The position numbers and the translations under genes were made by a program. A DNA stretch of 64,000 nucleotides, taken from Mycobacterium sp. SMC-2. GTDB lineage: Bacteria > Actinomycetota > Actinomycetes > Mycobacteriales > Mycobacteriaceae. This document shows, piece after piece, positions 1 through 8,993 of the stretch; the first letter of the stretch is position 1; every line of letters begins with the position of its first letter. Under the pieces are notes generated by a model. The model did not search any database. It had not been told where the DNA came from and was given only the letters and a program-made list of their open reading frames with translations. The stretch spans positions 3,534,001 through 3,598,000 of the forward strand of contig NZ_CP079863.1 of NCBI RefSeq assembly GCF_025263485.1. Reading direction: 5' to 3'.

Positions 1-42
1 AATCCATTTATGCGCGATGGGATTTTATTGACCACCGATTGA
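1..42 (+). CDS. Possible 3' end of an upstream gene (partial)
   Basis: The frame open from the first base reads 13 codons (ending DGILLTTD) and stops at TGA 40-42. It could be the tail of the gene upstream of the PPE gene, but the piece is too short to identify and could be chance. The following 270 bases (43-311) show no convincing gene; they are the leader region of the PPE gene. Confidence 0.25.
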   Translation, partial: NPFMRDGILLTTD

Positions 43-311
43 GCCCGAGCCAGGCCGCGACCAAAGCGCTGCGGCCCGCGCTGGGTCCCGTCATCCTCGG
101 GCGCTGCGTTCTTCCAGCTCACGACCGGCAAGGCCGCCGCCCGCTCGACGCCCGGCCGACTTCGGCAACCCGGCCGCGCCAGCGATCCGAGCAACACCCG
201 CGGCCGCTGAGCGCCGCGGGCATGGAATCGGGGCCGATCGGCCCGCCGGAATCGCATTATCGTCGTCCAATACTCGAGCCACGCGGGCACAACGGGTTAA
301 AGGGGCGATTG

Positions 312-1523
312 GTGTTTGATTTTGGGGCGCTTCCGCCGGAGGTCAATTCGGCGCGGATTTACTCCGGTCCGGGCTCGGGGTCGTTGATGACCGCGGCGTC
401 GGCGTGGAATGCGGTGGCCGCGGAGCTGACTGCGGCGGCGCAAAGCTACGAGCAGGTGATCATCTCGCTTTCCAGCGAGGAGTGGCTGGGGCCGGCGTCG
501 GCGACGATGGCCGCGGCGGTCCAGCCGTACGTGGATTGGTTGACGACGACGGCCGCGCAGGCCGAGCTGGCGGCCACCCAGGCGCAGGAGGCCGCGGCGG
601 CCTACGAGACCGCGTTGGCGTCGTCGGTGCCGCCGCCGTTGATCGCGGCCAACCGGGCCCAGGTCGAGCAGTTGAGGGCGACCAATGTGATGGGGCAGAA
701 CACCCCGTTGATCGCTCAGCTGGAGGCCCAGTACGGCGAGTTCTGGGCCCAGGATGCCGGCGCGATGTCCAGCTACGCAGCGCAGTCGACGACGGCGACC
801 AAGGGCATGACGACGTTCCAGGCCGCGCCGAAGATCACCAACGACGCGGGCACGGCCAACCAGGCCACCACCGTGGCCAACGCGACGGCCAATACCACGG
901 CGGGCAACGCGGCCAACACTGTGCAGAAGGTGGCGACGACCGCGCCGACGAACGCGGCGAACTTAACCGCGAACTCCACGACCCAAGACGCGCTGAGCGA
1001 GATCTGGTTCCTGTTGACCGGTCAGAGCACCTTCCCCACGAACCTGGGGGCTGCGGTGAACGGTTACAGTCCGTTCGCCAGCTTGTTCTATAACACCGAG
1101 GGTCTGCCGTACTTCAGCATCGGTATGGGCAACAACTTCGTGCAGATCGCCAAGTCGGTGGGCGCGATCGGTGGCGCGGCGCCGGCGGCGGCCAAGGCGC
1201 TGCCCGGGCTGGGCGGGCTGGGTGGTCTGCTCGGTGGCGGTGCTGGAGCCGTGCACCCGGCGGCCGCTATCGGTGGCGCGGCCTCTATCGGGGGCAAGCT
1301 CTCGGTGCCGGTGGCCTGGACTGGGGCTCCTGCGGTCCCGCCGATGGGGCATGCGGCCATCCCGGTCAGCGCGATCAGCGCCGCCCCCGAGGGCGCCGGT
1401 GGAGCGGGCAACCTGCTCGGTGGCATGCCGCTGGCCGGTGTCGGCTCGAGCACCCACGCCGGTGCCGGCCCCCGATACGGATTCCGCCCCACCGTCATGG
1501 CCCGGCCACCGTTTGCCGGCTGA
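312..1523 (+). CDS. PPE family protein, ESX-5 locus (PPE-SVP type)
   Basis: A PPE protein of 403 residues, probably secreted through ESX-5 to the cell surface or outside. The start is GTG 312, because AGGGG lies six bases upstream and the PPE signature (FGALPPEVNSARIY) begins at once; the frame extends further upstream but without PPE character. The PPE domain covers about the first 175 residues and holds the WxG-like turn (SEEWLGPAS). Near the C terminus GKLSVPVAW is the SVP motif, and the tail PRYGFRPTVMARPPFAG resembles the tail of M. tuberculosis PPE31 and other ESX-5 PPE proteins. By position it corresponds to PPE25-PPE27, which here are reduced to one gene. Its PE partner is probably the PE gene about 500 bases downstream. 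Confidence 0.93.
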   Translation: MFDFGALPPEVNSARIYSGPGSGSLMTAASAWNAVAAELTAAAQSYEQVIISLSSEEWLGPASATMAAAVQPYVDWLTTTAAQAELAATQAQEAAAAYETALASSVPPPLIAANRAQVEQLRATNVMGQNTPLIAQLEAQYGEFWAQDAGAMSSYAAQSTTATKGMTTFQAAPKITNDAGTANQATTVANATANTTAGNAANTVQKVATTAPTNAANLTANSTTQDALSEIWFLLTGQSTFPTNLGAAVNGYSPFASLFYNTEGLPYFSIGMGNNFVQIAKSVGAIGGAAPAAAKALPGLGGLGGLLGGGAGAVHPAAAIGGAASIGGKLSVPVAWTGAPAVPPMGHAAIPVSAISAAPEGAGGAGNLLGGMPLAGVGSSTHAGAGPRYGFRPTVMARPPFAG

Positions 1524-2038
1524 CCATCCACGCCGCCGCCAGGCCGCAGCCGACATCGAGCGCACAACGATCCACGAAACCAACGGAGGGAGCCGGCGTT
1601 GACTCCGGTCGCCATGAACCGGGTCGCGGCGGGGCGCAGTGCTTCTGTTCCGGCTAAATAGGGCCGAAATACCCCGGCTGAAGGGGCCCAAAGCACCTTG
1701 AGGAAGGCCTTCAGATCAGCGACACTCGGGAGGTCGTGACCCCGCGCGGGGAGGGGAAGGAAATAACCGAAAACAACATTTTTGTCGCGGTGCCCCGTTC
1801 TGCAGGACTCTGGGACACGCGTACCAGCAACTTTTCCTAGTCGGGCGGTCAGGGGTTTGCTGTGATCGCGGTGGAGCGAGATAATCCGGGCCAGACGCTG
1901 TTACTGTGGCGTTACCAAAAGTGAATTCGTCCTACCGTCAAGTGAACAGTTGCAAACAGGCGGCTTCCGAAAGGGCTTCAAGGGTCGCCGTCATCTACTC
2001 TCTGCAGGGTCGGGGATTGAACTAGGAGGGAACCAAGT
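1524..2038. other. Intergenic region between PPE and PE genes
   Basis: These 515 bases hold no frame with convincing protein character. The last part is less GC-rich and probably carries the promoter of the PE-esxM-esxN group. The only clear signal is the strong ribosome binding site AGGAGGG at 2024-2030, eight bases before the PE start. Confidence 0.5.
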
Positions 2039-2338
2039 ATGTCGTTCGTGACCACACAGCCGGAGGCGTTGGCTGCGGCGGCCGGAAACTTGCAGGCCAT
2101 TGGCTCGACGCTGAGCGCTCAGAACGCGGCTGCTGCGGCCCCTACGACCGGGGTTGTGCCCGCTGCCGCCGACGAGGTGTCGGCGCTGACGGCGGCGCAG
2201 TTTGCAGCGCACGCGCAGATGTACCAGGCGGTTAGCGCCCAGGCGGCAGCCATTCACGAGGCATTCGTGAACACTCTGTCGATGAGTTCGGGCTCGTACG
2301 CTGCGACCGAAGCCGCTAACGCAGCTGCTGCGGGCTGA
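2039..2338 (+). CDS. PE family protein, ESX-5 locus
   Basis: A short PE protein of 99 residues with only the PE domain and no PGRS or other extension. The N terminus MSFVTTQPEAL carries the Pro-Glu signature. Near the C terminus SYAATEAANA contains a YxxxE sequence that fits the type VII YxxxD/E export signal. It is expected to form a helical heterodimer with a PPE protein that EspG5 recognises. It precedes esxM, as PE19 does in M. tuberculosis. A strong ribosome binding site (AGGAGGG) fixes the start. The 281 bases that follow, up to esxM, show no gene. Confidence 0.93.
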   Translation: MSFVTTQPEALAAAAGNLQAIGSTLSAQNAAAAAPTTGVVPAAADEVSALTAAQFAAHAQMYQAVSAQAAAIHEAFVNTLSMSSGSYAATEAANAAAAG

Positions 2339-2619
2339 TCGGATTGGCGGATCGTTTGGGACAGGACGTCGTCGGCGTGAGCTCCCACCAGACCGCCAAC
2401 CTATCGATGATCTCGGGGCTGACGGCCGGACAACTCAAACGCCGGGGTTCGGGTTTGACGTCCGTCTCACCGTTACAGCGACCGGTGGCCGCCGGGTGAC
2501 GGGAAGGGGGGATCATCCTTTTGCATTCGGCTCGGCGGTTCGCCAGCGCGTAACCGGTCCGGCCCTCGTCGTAACCACACCAGGTATTTGAGTAATCACG
2601 TATTAAGGAGACAGCCAAA

Positions 2620-2916
2620 ATGGCAACACGTTTTATGACTGACCCGCACGAAATGCGGGCGATGGCGGGCCGCTTCGAGGTGCACGCCCAGACGGTCGAG
2701 GACGAGGCCCGCAAGATGTGGGCGTCCTCGATGAACATCGCCGGCTCCGGCTGGAGCGGTCAGGCGCAGGCCACCTCGTACGACACGATGGGTCAGGTCA
2801 ACCAGGCCTTCCGCAACATCGTCAACATGCTCCACGGAGTGCGCGACGGACTGATCCGCGACGCCAACAACTATGAGCAGCAAGAGCAGGCCTCGCAGCA
2901 AATCCTGAGCAGCTAG
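2620..2916 (+). CDS. esxM: WXG100 protein EsxM (ESX-5 substrate)
   Basis: A 98-residue WXG100 (ESAT-6-like) protein that pairs with EsxN and is secreted by ESX-5. The WxG turn is SGWSGQA near residue 46. The C-terminal flexible tail has YEQQE, which fits the YxxxD/E secretion signal. TAAGGAG lies just upstream of ATG 2620. It is 47 bases upstream of esxN, the usual esxM-esxN arrangement, and the two are probably cotranscribed. The sequence closely resembles M. tuberculosis EsxM/EsxJ/EsxK/EsxP/EsxW family members. Confidence 0.94.
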   Translation: MATRFMTDPHEMRAMAGRFEVHAQTVEDEARKMWASSMNIAGSGWSGQAQATSYDTMGQVNQAFRNIVNMLHGVRDGLIRDANNYEQQEQASQQILSS

Positions 2917-2963
2917 CGCTAAAAACCGCGGCTGCGTACCATTTCAGACATTAGGAGACCGTT

Positions 2964-3248
2964 ATGACAATCAATTACCAGTTCGGCGATGTCGACGCCC
3001 ACGGTGCCTTGATCCGCGCCCAGGCCGCGTCTTTGGAGGCTGAGCACCAGGCCATCATTCGCGATGTGCTTGCTGCGGGTGACTTCTGGGGCGGTGCCGG
3101 TTCGGTGGCCTGCCAGGAGTTCATCACCCAGTTGGGTCGCAACTTCCAGGTGATCTACGAGCAGGCCAACGCCCACGGTCAGAAGGTGCAGAGCGCCGGC
3201 AACAACATGGCCAGCACCGACAGCGCCGTTGGGTCCAGCTGGGCCTAG
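2964..3248 (+). CDS. esxN: WXG100 protein EsxN, copy 1 (ESX-5 substrate)
   Basis: A 94-residue WXG100 protein, partner of EsxM and a major ESX-5 substrate. The turn motif is DFWGGAG. TTAGGAG precedes ATG 2964. It belongs to the EsxI/L/N/O/V subfamily, whose members are nearly identical. A second copy at 11378-11662 differs at only five residues (positions 2, 4, 16, 32 and 80). A perfect 14-bp hairpin follows the stop codon, before espG5. Confidence 0.95.
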   Translation: MTINYQFGDVDAHGALIRAQAASLEAEHQAIIRDVLAAGDFWGGAGSVACQEFITQLGRNFQVIYEQANAHGQKVQSAGNNMASTDSAVGSSWA

Positions 3249-3261
3249 CCCCGACTTCAGG

Positions 3262-3296
3262 CGCGGCAGCACACCACCCGTCGGTGTGCTGCCGCG
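3262..3296 (+). terminator. Strong stem-loop after esxN
   Basis: A perfect 14-bp inverted repeat (CGCGGCAGCACACC at 3262-3275, its complement at 3283-3296) with a 7-base loop lies 14 bases after the esxN stop. There is no T-run after it, so it may be a partial terminator, a processing site or a 3' stabiliser that sets a high esxMN to espG5 transcript ratio. The hairpin is seen directly; the role is inferred. Confidence 0.6.
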
Positions 3297-3335
3297 TCCT
3301 GCGGTTACCGTGCACTTTGAACCCTTGAGGTAGTG

Positions 3336-4238
3336 ATGGACCAACAGACCGCCCGCACCGACATCACCGTTAACGTCGACGGTTTTTGGATGCTCCAGGC
3401 CCTCCTGGACATTCGGCACGTCGCCCCGGAGTTGCGGTGCCGGCCATATGTTTCCACCGACTCGAGCGACTGGCTCAACGAGCATCCCGGCATGGCGGTG
3501 ATGCGCGAGCAGGGCATCGTCGAAAACGACCAGGTGAATGAACATGTGGCCGCTCGGATGAGGGTGCTGGCCGCGCCCGACCTCGAGGTCATCGCCCTGC
3601 TGTCCCGGGGCAAGCTGCTCTACGGCGTGGTCGACGACGAGAATCAGCCACCCGGGTCACGCGACATCCCGGACAACGAATTCCGGGTGGTGCTCGCCCG
3701 CCGCGGCCAGCACTGGGTCTCGGCGGTGCGGGTGGGCGGCGACATCACCGTCGACGACGTCGCCATCGCCGACAGCGCTTCGATCGCGTCCCTGGTTCTG
3801 GACGCGCTGGAGTCGATACATCACGCCGAGCCCGCGGCGATCAATGCGGTCAACGTCCCGCTGGAAGAGATGCTGGAAGCGACGAAGTCGTGGCAGGAAT
3901 CGGGCTTCAACGTATTTTCAGGCGGTGACCTGCGCCGGATGGGCATCAGCGCCGCAACGGTGGCCGCGCTGGGCCAGGCCCTCTCGGATCCGGCGGCCGA
4001 ATGCGCGGTGTACGCGCGTCAGTACCGGGACGACGCCAAGGGGCCGAGCGCCTCGGTGCTGTCGCTCAAAGACGGGTCCGGTGGCCGCATCGCGCTGTAC
4101 CAACAGGCGCGGACGGCCGGATCGGGGGAGGCCTGGCTGGCCATCTGCCCAGCGACCCCGCAGTTGGTGCAGGTGGGCGTCAAGACCGTACTGGACACGC
4201 TCCCATACGGCGAGTGGAAAACCCACAGCAGGGTCTGA
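3336..4238 (+). CDS. espG5: ESX-5 PE/PPE chaperone EspG5
   Basis: A cytosolic chaperone of 300 residues that binds the tip of the PPE protein in PE-PPE dimers and directs them to ESX-5. It matches M. tuberculosis Rv1794 almost residue for residue over remembered blocks, for example SGFNVFSGGDLRRMGIS, and ends in the same EWKTHSRV. ATG 3336 is preferred over the adjacent GTG 3333 because the known protein begins MDQQ. A 262-base gap with two small inverted repeats (GAGATT/AATCTC at 4316-4332 is one) separates it from eccD5, so eccD5 may have its own promoter. Confidence 0.96.
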   Translation: MDQQTARTDITVNVDGFWMLQALLDIRHVAPELRCRPYVSTDSSDWLNEHPGMAVMREQGIVENDQVNEHVAARMRVLAAPDLEVIALLSRGKLLYGVVDDENQPPGSRDIPDNEFRVVLARRGQHWVSAVRVGGDITVDDVAIADSASIASLVLDALESIHHAEPAAINAVNVPLEEMLEATKSWQESGFNVFSGGDLRRMGISAATVAALGQALSDPAAECAVYARQYRDDAKGPSASVLSLKDGSGGRIALYQQARTAGSGEAWLAICPATPQLVQVGVKTVLDTLPYGEWKTHSRV

Positions 4239-4372
4239 GATTACGAAACATAAACTTCACCAATGCCTTTGCACTCAACATGCGGTTGAGCTGCGAGCAC
4301 GGCATACTTCTCTAAGAGATTCAGCAAATCTCAAAGCACGGTCACCAAAGTTTTAATCACGAGGCGGGCGAG

Positions 4373-4504
4373 ATGGAATTCGGAATAGTCGCGCTCAACT
4401 TTCCCAGGGGATGCAGCGCCCCGGAAAGTAGGCAGGCGCAGTCTCCCGCCCGGCTGGCGGCACGGGGTCACACATTCACGACGGTAAGGGGTTCAAAGCG
4501 ATGA
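4373..4504 (+). CDS. Possible 43-codon leader ORF coupled to eccD5
   Basis: An ATG at 4373 opens a 43-codon frame (MEFGIVALNF...) whose TGA overlaps the eccD5 ATG as ATGA. Such an overlap often means translational coupling. There is no known domain and only a weak ribosome binding site (GAGGCGGGCGAG), so this may be chance. Confidence 0.25.
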   Translation: MEFGIVALNFPRGCSAPESRQAQSPARLAARGHTFTTVRGSKR

Positions 4505-6012
4505 CTGCGGTAGTTGAAGCGCTACAGCCTGACGTTGAAGGTATTTCACAGCCTCGGGCGGTCGTGGTCGGCGTTATGGCCGGGGCGGGCGTACAGATCG
4601 GCGTCCTGCTGGACGCCAACGCCCCCGTCTCGGTGATGACCGAGCCGCTGCTGAAGGTGGTGAACAGCCGGCTCAGGGAACTCGGCGAGACCCCGCTGGA
4701 AGCCACGGGTCGCGGCAGGTGGGCGCTCTGCCTGGTCGACGGCACCCCGTTGCGGGCCACCCAGTCGCTGACCGAACAGGACGTCTACGACGGCGACCGG
4801 CTGTGGATCCGGTTCATCCAGGACACTGAGCATCGTTCGCAGGTCATCGAGCACATCTCGACCGCGGTCGCGGCCAACCTCAGCAAGCGCTTCGCCGCGA
4901 TCGACCCGGTCGTCGCCGTACAGGTCGGCGCGTCGATGGTGGCCGGCGGGGTGACCGCCGCCTCAGGCTTGCTGCTCTGGTACCGGTGGCACCACAACTC
5001 CTGGCTGCCGACGGCGTACTCCGCGGTGATCGCCGTGGTGGTGCTGGGCGTTGCGTTGATGCTGCTGATGCGGGCGCGCACGGACCAGGATCGCCGCATC
5101 GCCGACATCATGCTGCTGAGCGGGCTGGCGCCCCTGACGGTGGCCGCGGCCGCCGCGCCGCCCGGGGGACTGGGGTCCCCACACGCTGTGCTGGGCTTCG
5201 GCGTGCTCACCATCGCCGCGATGCTGGCCGTGCGTTTCACCGGGCGTCGGCTGGGCCTCTACACCGCGCTCATCACCGTCAGCATGGTCACGGCCCTCGC
5301 GGCCCTGGCGCGAATGGTCGCGATGACCAGCGCCGTGACGCTGCTGACCAGCGTCGTCCTGGTGTGCGTGCTGATCTATCACACCGCGCCGGCGCTCTCG
5401 CGCCGGTTGGCCGGCATCCGTCTGCCCGTGTTCCCCTCGGCGACCAGCCGGTGGGTGTTCGAGGCGCGGCCCGACCTCCCCACCACTGTGGTCCGCTCGG
5501 ACGGTGGTCCGCCGGTCCTCGAGGGCCCAGCGTCCGTTCGTGATGTCCTGGTACAGGCCGAACGCGCACGCTCATTCTTGACGGGCCTGTTGATCGGGCT
5601 TGGCGTGCTGATGGTCGTCTCGCTGGCGGGGTTGTCGGATCCGCACACCGGCCAACGCTGGCTGCCGCTATTGCTGGCCGGCTTCAGCGCCGGGTTCCTG
5701 ATGCTGCGCGGACGCTCCTACGTCGACCGCTGGCAGGCGATCACCCTGGCCGTGACCGCCGTCCTGATCGTCGGTGCGGTGGTGGCGCGGTACGCGCTCG
5801 TGTTGCAGTCGCCCCTGGCCGTGTCGATCAGCGCGGCGATACTGGTTCTGCTGCCCGCGGCCGGCCTCACGTCCGCGGCCGTGGTGCCCAACACCATCTA
5901 CAGCCCGCTGTTCCGCAAGTTCGTGGAATGGATCGAATACCTCTGCCTGATGCCAATTTTCCCGCTGGCATTGTGGTTGATGAATGTCTATGCAGCAATC
6001 CGCTACCGGTAG
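4501..6012 (+). CDS. eccD5: ESX-5 membrane channel component EccD5
   Basis: The polytopic core subunit of the ESX-5 inner-membrane complex, 503 residues. The first roughly 120 residues form the soluble ubiquitin-like domain. The rest is a run of about eleven hydrophobic helices that would line the dimeric EccD barrel. The length and the C terminus (WIEYLCLMPIFPLALWLMN) match Rv1795. The 3' end overlaps the mycP5 start by about 23-29 bases, which indicates tight coupling with mycP5, eccE5 and eccA5. Confidence 0.97.
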   Translation: MTAVVEALQPDVEGISQPRAVVVGVMAGAGVQIGVLLDANAPVSVMTEPLLKVVNSRLRELGETPLEATGRGRWALCLVDGTPLRATQSLTEQDVYDGDRLWIRFIQDTEHRSQVIEHISTAVAANLSKRFAAIDPVVAVQVGASMVAGGVTAASGLLLWYRWHHNSWLPTAYSAVIAVVVLGVALMLLMRARTDQDRRIADIMLLSGLAPLTVAAAAAPPGGLGSPHAVLGFGVLTIAAMLAVRFTGRRLGLYTALITVSMVTALAALARMVAMTSAVTLLTSVVLVCVLIYHTAPALSRRLAGIRLPVFPSATSRWVFEARPDLPTTVVRSDGGPPVLEGPASVRDVLVQAERARSFLTGLLIGLGVLMVVSLAGLSDPHTGQRWLPLLLAGFSAGFLMLRGRSYVDRWQAITLAVTAVLIVGAVVARYALVLQSPLAVSISAAILVLLPAAGLTSAAVVPNTIYSPLFRKFVEWIEYLCLMPIFPLALWLMNVYAAIRYR

Positions 6013-7807
6013 TAGCACGGTGTGGCGAGGGCGCGCGTCCGCTGCGGCCCTCGCCGCAGTCTTGCTCGCCTCAGGGGCATTGGCCGGCTTACCGCCCGCT
6101 TACGCGATCTCGCCGCCGACGATCGATCCGGGTGCGGTGCCGCCTGACGGTCCGCCCGGGCCGCCGGCGCCGATGAAGCAGAATTCGTACTGCACCGAGG
6201 TCGGTGTGCTGCCCGGCACGGATTTCCGGCTGCAGCCGAAGTACATGGACATGCTGAACCTGCAGGAGGCATGGCAATTCGGCCGTGGTGCCGGCGTGAA
6301 GGTGGCCGTCATCGACACCGGGGTGAGTCCGCATCCCAGGTTTCCGCACCTGATCCCCGGCGGGGATTACGTCATGGGCGGCGACGGATTGTCGGACTGC
6401 GATGCGCACGGGACTCTGGTGGCCTCGATGATCGGCGCCGCTCCGGCCAGCGGTGTCGCGGCCCCGCCGGCGGCGCCGCGCCGGCCGGTCACCATCCCCA
6501 CCACCGAACCGCCACCGAAAGCGCCGCCGCCCCAGACGGTGACCTTGTCGCCCCTGCCGCAGACCGTGACGATGGTTCCCCCGACCGAGGAGCCGCCGCC
6601 TCCGGGACCGTTCGGGCTGCCGCCGGCACCCGCGCCGCCACCAGCACAGCAACCTGCGGGGCCGCCTCCGGGACCGCCGCAGAGTGGGCAAGCCCCGGCG
6701 AGCAACCACGGCGGCGGCACGGTGACGATACCCAGCTACTCCGGTGGGAGCCACGTGGTCGGCGTCGACAACCCGCGCCCGCTTGACCCGCCGCCACCTC
6801 CGCCACCGGCGCCCTCGACCGGCCCCGACGCGTTCAGCGGTGTCGCGCCGGACGTGGACATCATCGCCATCCGCCAGTCCAGCCAGGCCTTCGGCCTAAA
6901 GGACGCCTACACCGGTGACGAAGACCCGCAGACGCGGGCGAAGATCGACGGCGTCCAGACCATGGCGCGGGCGATCGTGCACGCCGCCAACATGGGCGCG
7001 CAGGTCATCAACATCTCGGATGTGACCTGCATGAGCGCGCGCAACATCATCGACCAGCGGGCCCTGGGTGCGGCGGTGCGCTACGCGGCGGTCGACAAGA
7101 ACGCCGTCATCGTGGCCGCGGCCGGTGACACCAGCAAGAAGGACTGCAAGCAGAACCCGCCGCATGATCCGTTGCAGCCCAACGATCCTCGCAACTGGAG
7201 CTCGGTCACCACCGTCGTGACGCCGTCCTGGTTCAGCGACTACGTCCTGACGGTGGGCGCGGTCGACGAAGATGGCCGGCCGTTGAGCCAGGGCAACCAG
7301 GGTCAGGCATCGACCAGCGTGGCCGGTCCGTGGGTGGGCATCGCCGCGCCCGGCACCGACGTCGTCGGGCTGTCCCCGCGGGACGACGGCGTCATCAACG
7401 CGATTGACGGACCCGACAACACGCTGCTGGTTCCGTCCGGCACCAGCTTCTCGGCCGCGATCGTGTCCGGCATCGCCGCGCTGGTCCGCGCCAAGTTCCC
7501 CCAGCTGTCGGCGTACCAGGTCATCAACCGGTTGACCCGGACCGCGCGCGCGCCGGCGCGCGGCGTGGACAACCAGGTCGGCCACGGCATCGTCGACCCG
7601 GTGGCGGCACTGACGTGGGACGTCCCCGAAGGGCCATTGAAGCCGCCGCAGCAGCTTTCGGCGCCGCTGGACATTCCGAAGCCCGCCCCGCGCCGGGATA
7701 TGGTGCCAGTGTGGGTGGCCGGCGGAGGCTTGCTCGGGGCGTTACTGCTCGGCGGGGGCGTGTTCGGTACGGCGATGCTGATGAAGCGATCGCGGAAGCA
7801 GCAATAA
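5990..7807 (+). CDS. mycP5: Mycosin-5 subtilisin-like protease MycP5
   Basis: A membrane-anchored periplasmic serine protease, 605 residues, needed for stability of the ESX-5 complex. An N-terminal signal sequence ends near PPAYA. The catalytic triad is visible as VAVIDTG (Asp, about residue 110), [11 protein letters not shown] (His) and [11 protein letters not shown] (Ser). Between His and the rest of the domain lies a proline-rich insertion of about 130 residues (roughly 6460-6840), the known MycP5 loop, here apparently longer than in M. tuberculosis. A C-terminal transmembrane helix is followed by KRSRKQQ. ATG 5984 is an alternative start; ATG 5990 (MQQ) aligns better with Rv1796. Confidence 0.96.
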   Translation: MQQSATGSSTVWRGRASAAALAAVLLASGALAGLPPAYAISPPTIDPGAVPPDGPPGPPAPMKQNSYCTEVGVLPGTDFRLQPKYMDMLNLQEAWQFGRGAGVKVAVIDTGVSPHPRFPHLIPGGDYVMGGDGLSDCDAHGTLVASMIGAAPASGVAAPPAAPRRPVTIPTTEPPPKAPPPQTVTLSPLPQTVTMVPPTEEPPPPGPFGLPPAPAPPPAQQPAGPPPGPPQSGQAPASNHGGGTVTIPSYSGGSHVVGVDNPRPLDPPPPPPPAPSTGPDAFSGVAPDVDIIAIRQSSQAFGLKDAYTGDEDPQTRAKIDGVQTMARAIVHAANMGAQVINISDVTCMSARNIIDQRALGAAVRYAAVDKNAVIVAAAGDTSKKDCKQNPPHDPLQPNDPRNWSSVTTVVTPSWFSDYVLTVGAVDEDGRPLSQGNQGQASTSVAGPWVGIAAPGTDVVGLSPRDDGVINAIDGPDNTLLVPSGTSFSAAIVSGIAALVRAKFPQLSAYQVINRLTRTARAPARGVDNQVGHGIVDPVAALTWDVPEGPLKPPQQLSAPLDIPKPAPRRDMVPVWVAGGGLLGALLLGGGVFGTAMLMKRSRKQQ

Positions 7808-7826
7808 GGGCGGAGCAACAACAGTC

Positions 7827-8993
7827 ATGAAAGCTCAGCGCAGGCTCGGCCTGTCTTTGTCGTGGCCACGGGTCACGGCGGTGTTCCTGGTCGACGTCAC
7901 CATCTTGGTGGTGGCCAGCCACTGCCCGGAGTCCTGGCAGGGCACCCATCGCATCGCGTTCTGGGTGGGTGTCGGCCTCGCGGCGTTGATCGCCCTGTGC
8001 TCGCTGATCACCTATCACGGCATCACGCTGACCTCGGGATTGGCCACGTGGCTGTGGGATTGGTCCGCCGATCCGGGCACCGCGCTGGGCGCCGGCTGCA
8101 CACCGGCGCTCAATTACCAGCGCCGATTCGGGCGCGACAAGGTTGGCGTGCGTGAGTACGAGGGGCAGCTGGTCACGGTCATCGCGGTGAACGGGGGCGA
8201 CGACGACCCGTCGTCGCGGCACCGGCACCGGACGTCGCCGCCCACCTTACTGGTGCGGGCGGTGGCAGATGGCTTGCGGCAGTTCGATATTCACCTCGAT
8301 AACATCGACATCGTGTCGGTTAAGGTGCGCCGTGGCGGCAGCTCCGCCGAGGAGTCGAAGGCGGCGAACGATGAGCCCACCGCCTACGTTCGCCGCAGCT
8401 GGCTGGTGTTGCGGATGAACCCGCAGCGCAACATCGCCGCGGTGGCGGTCCGCGATTCGCTGGCTTCGACGTTGGTGGCGGCCACCGACCGGCTGGCCCA
8501 GGATCTCGACGGACTCAGCTGTGCCGCAAAGCCATTGACCGCCGAGGAGATCACCGAGGTGGACCGCGCGGTGCTGGCCGACCTGGAACCGACCTGGAGC
8601 CGGCCCGGCTGGCGTCACCTCAAGCACTTCAACGGCTTCACCACCAGCTTCTGGGTGACGCCCTCCGACATCACCACCGACACGGTCGACGAGCTGTGGC
8701 AAGCCGACACCGTCGCCACCGTGCTGACGGTCCGGCTCACCGCTCGCGCGGGCCGGCCGGAGGTGTCGGCCTGGGTGCGTTACCACACCGAGAAACGGCT
8801 GCCCCGTGCCATATCTGCCGGCCTGAACCGCCTCACCGGACGGCAGTTGGCCGCGGTCCGCGCCAGCTTGCCCGCCCCGGCGACCCACGCCTCGCTCGTC
8901 GTGCCGAGCCGCGCCGTGCACCACGACGACGAGCTCACGCTGTCGGTGGGTCAGCTGCAAGGGAGCCCGGCGGGCGTGCCTGTAGCGCAATGA
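7827..8993 (+). CDS. eccE5: ESX-5 membrane component EccE5
   Basis: The peripheral subunit of the ESX-5 membrane complex, 388 residues, with two N-terminal transmembrane helices (around [15 protein letters not shown] and [16 protein letters not shown]) followed by a soluble domain. It corresponds to Rv1797. It starts 19 bases after mycP5, and its TGA overlaps the eccA5 ATG (ATGA), so it is part of the eccD5-mycP5-eccE5-eccA5 operon. Confidence 0.95.
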   Translation: MKAQRRLGLSLSWPRVTAVFLVDVTILVVASHCPESWQGTHRIAFWVGVGLAALIALCSLITYHGITLTSGLATWLWDWSADPGTALGAGCTPALNYQRRFGRDKVGVREYEGQLVTVIAVNGGDDDPSSRHRHRTSPPTLLVRAVADGLRQFDIHLDNIDIVSVKVRRGGSSAEESKAANDEPTAYVRRSWLVLRMNPQRNIAAVAVRDSLASTLVAATDRLAQDLDGLSCAAKPLTAEEITEVDRAVLADLEPTWSRPGWRHLKHFNGFTTSFWVTPSDITTDTVDELWQADTVATVLTVRLTARAGRPEVSAWVRYHTEKRLPRAISAGLNRLTGRQLAAVRASLPAPATHASLVVPSRAVHHDDELTLSVGQLQGSPAGVPVAQ

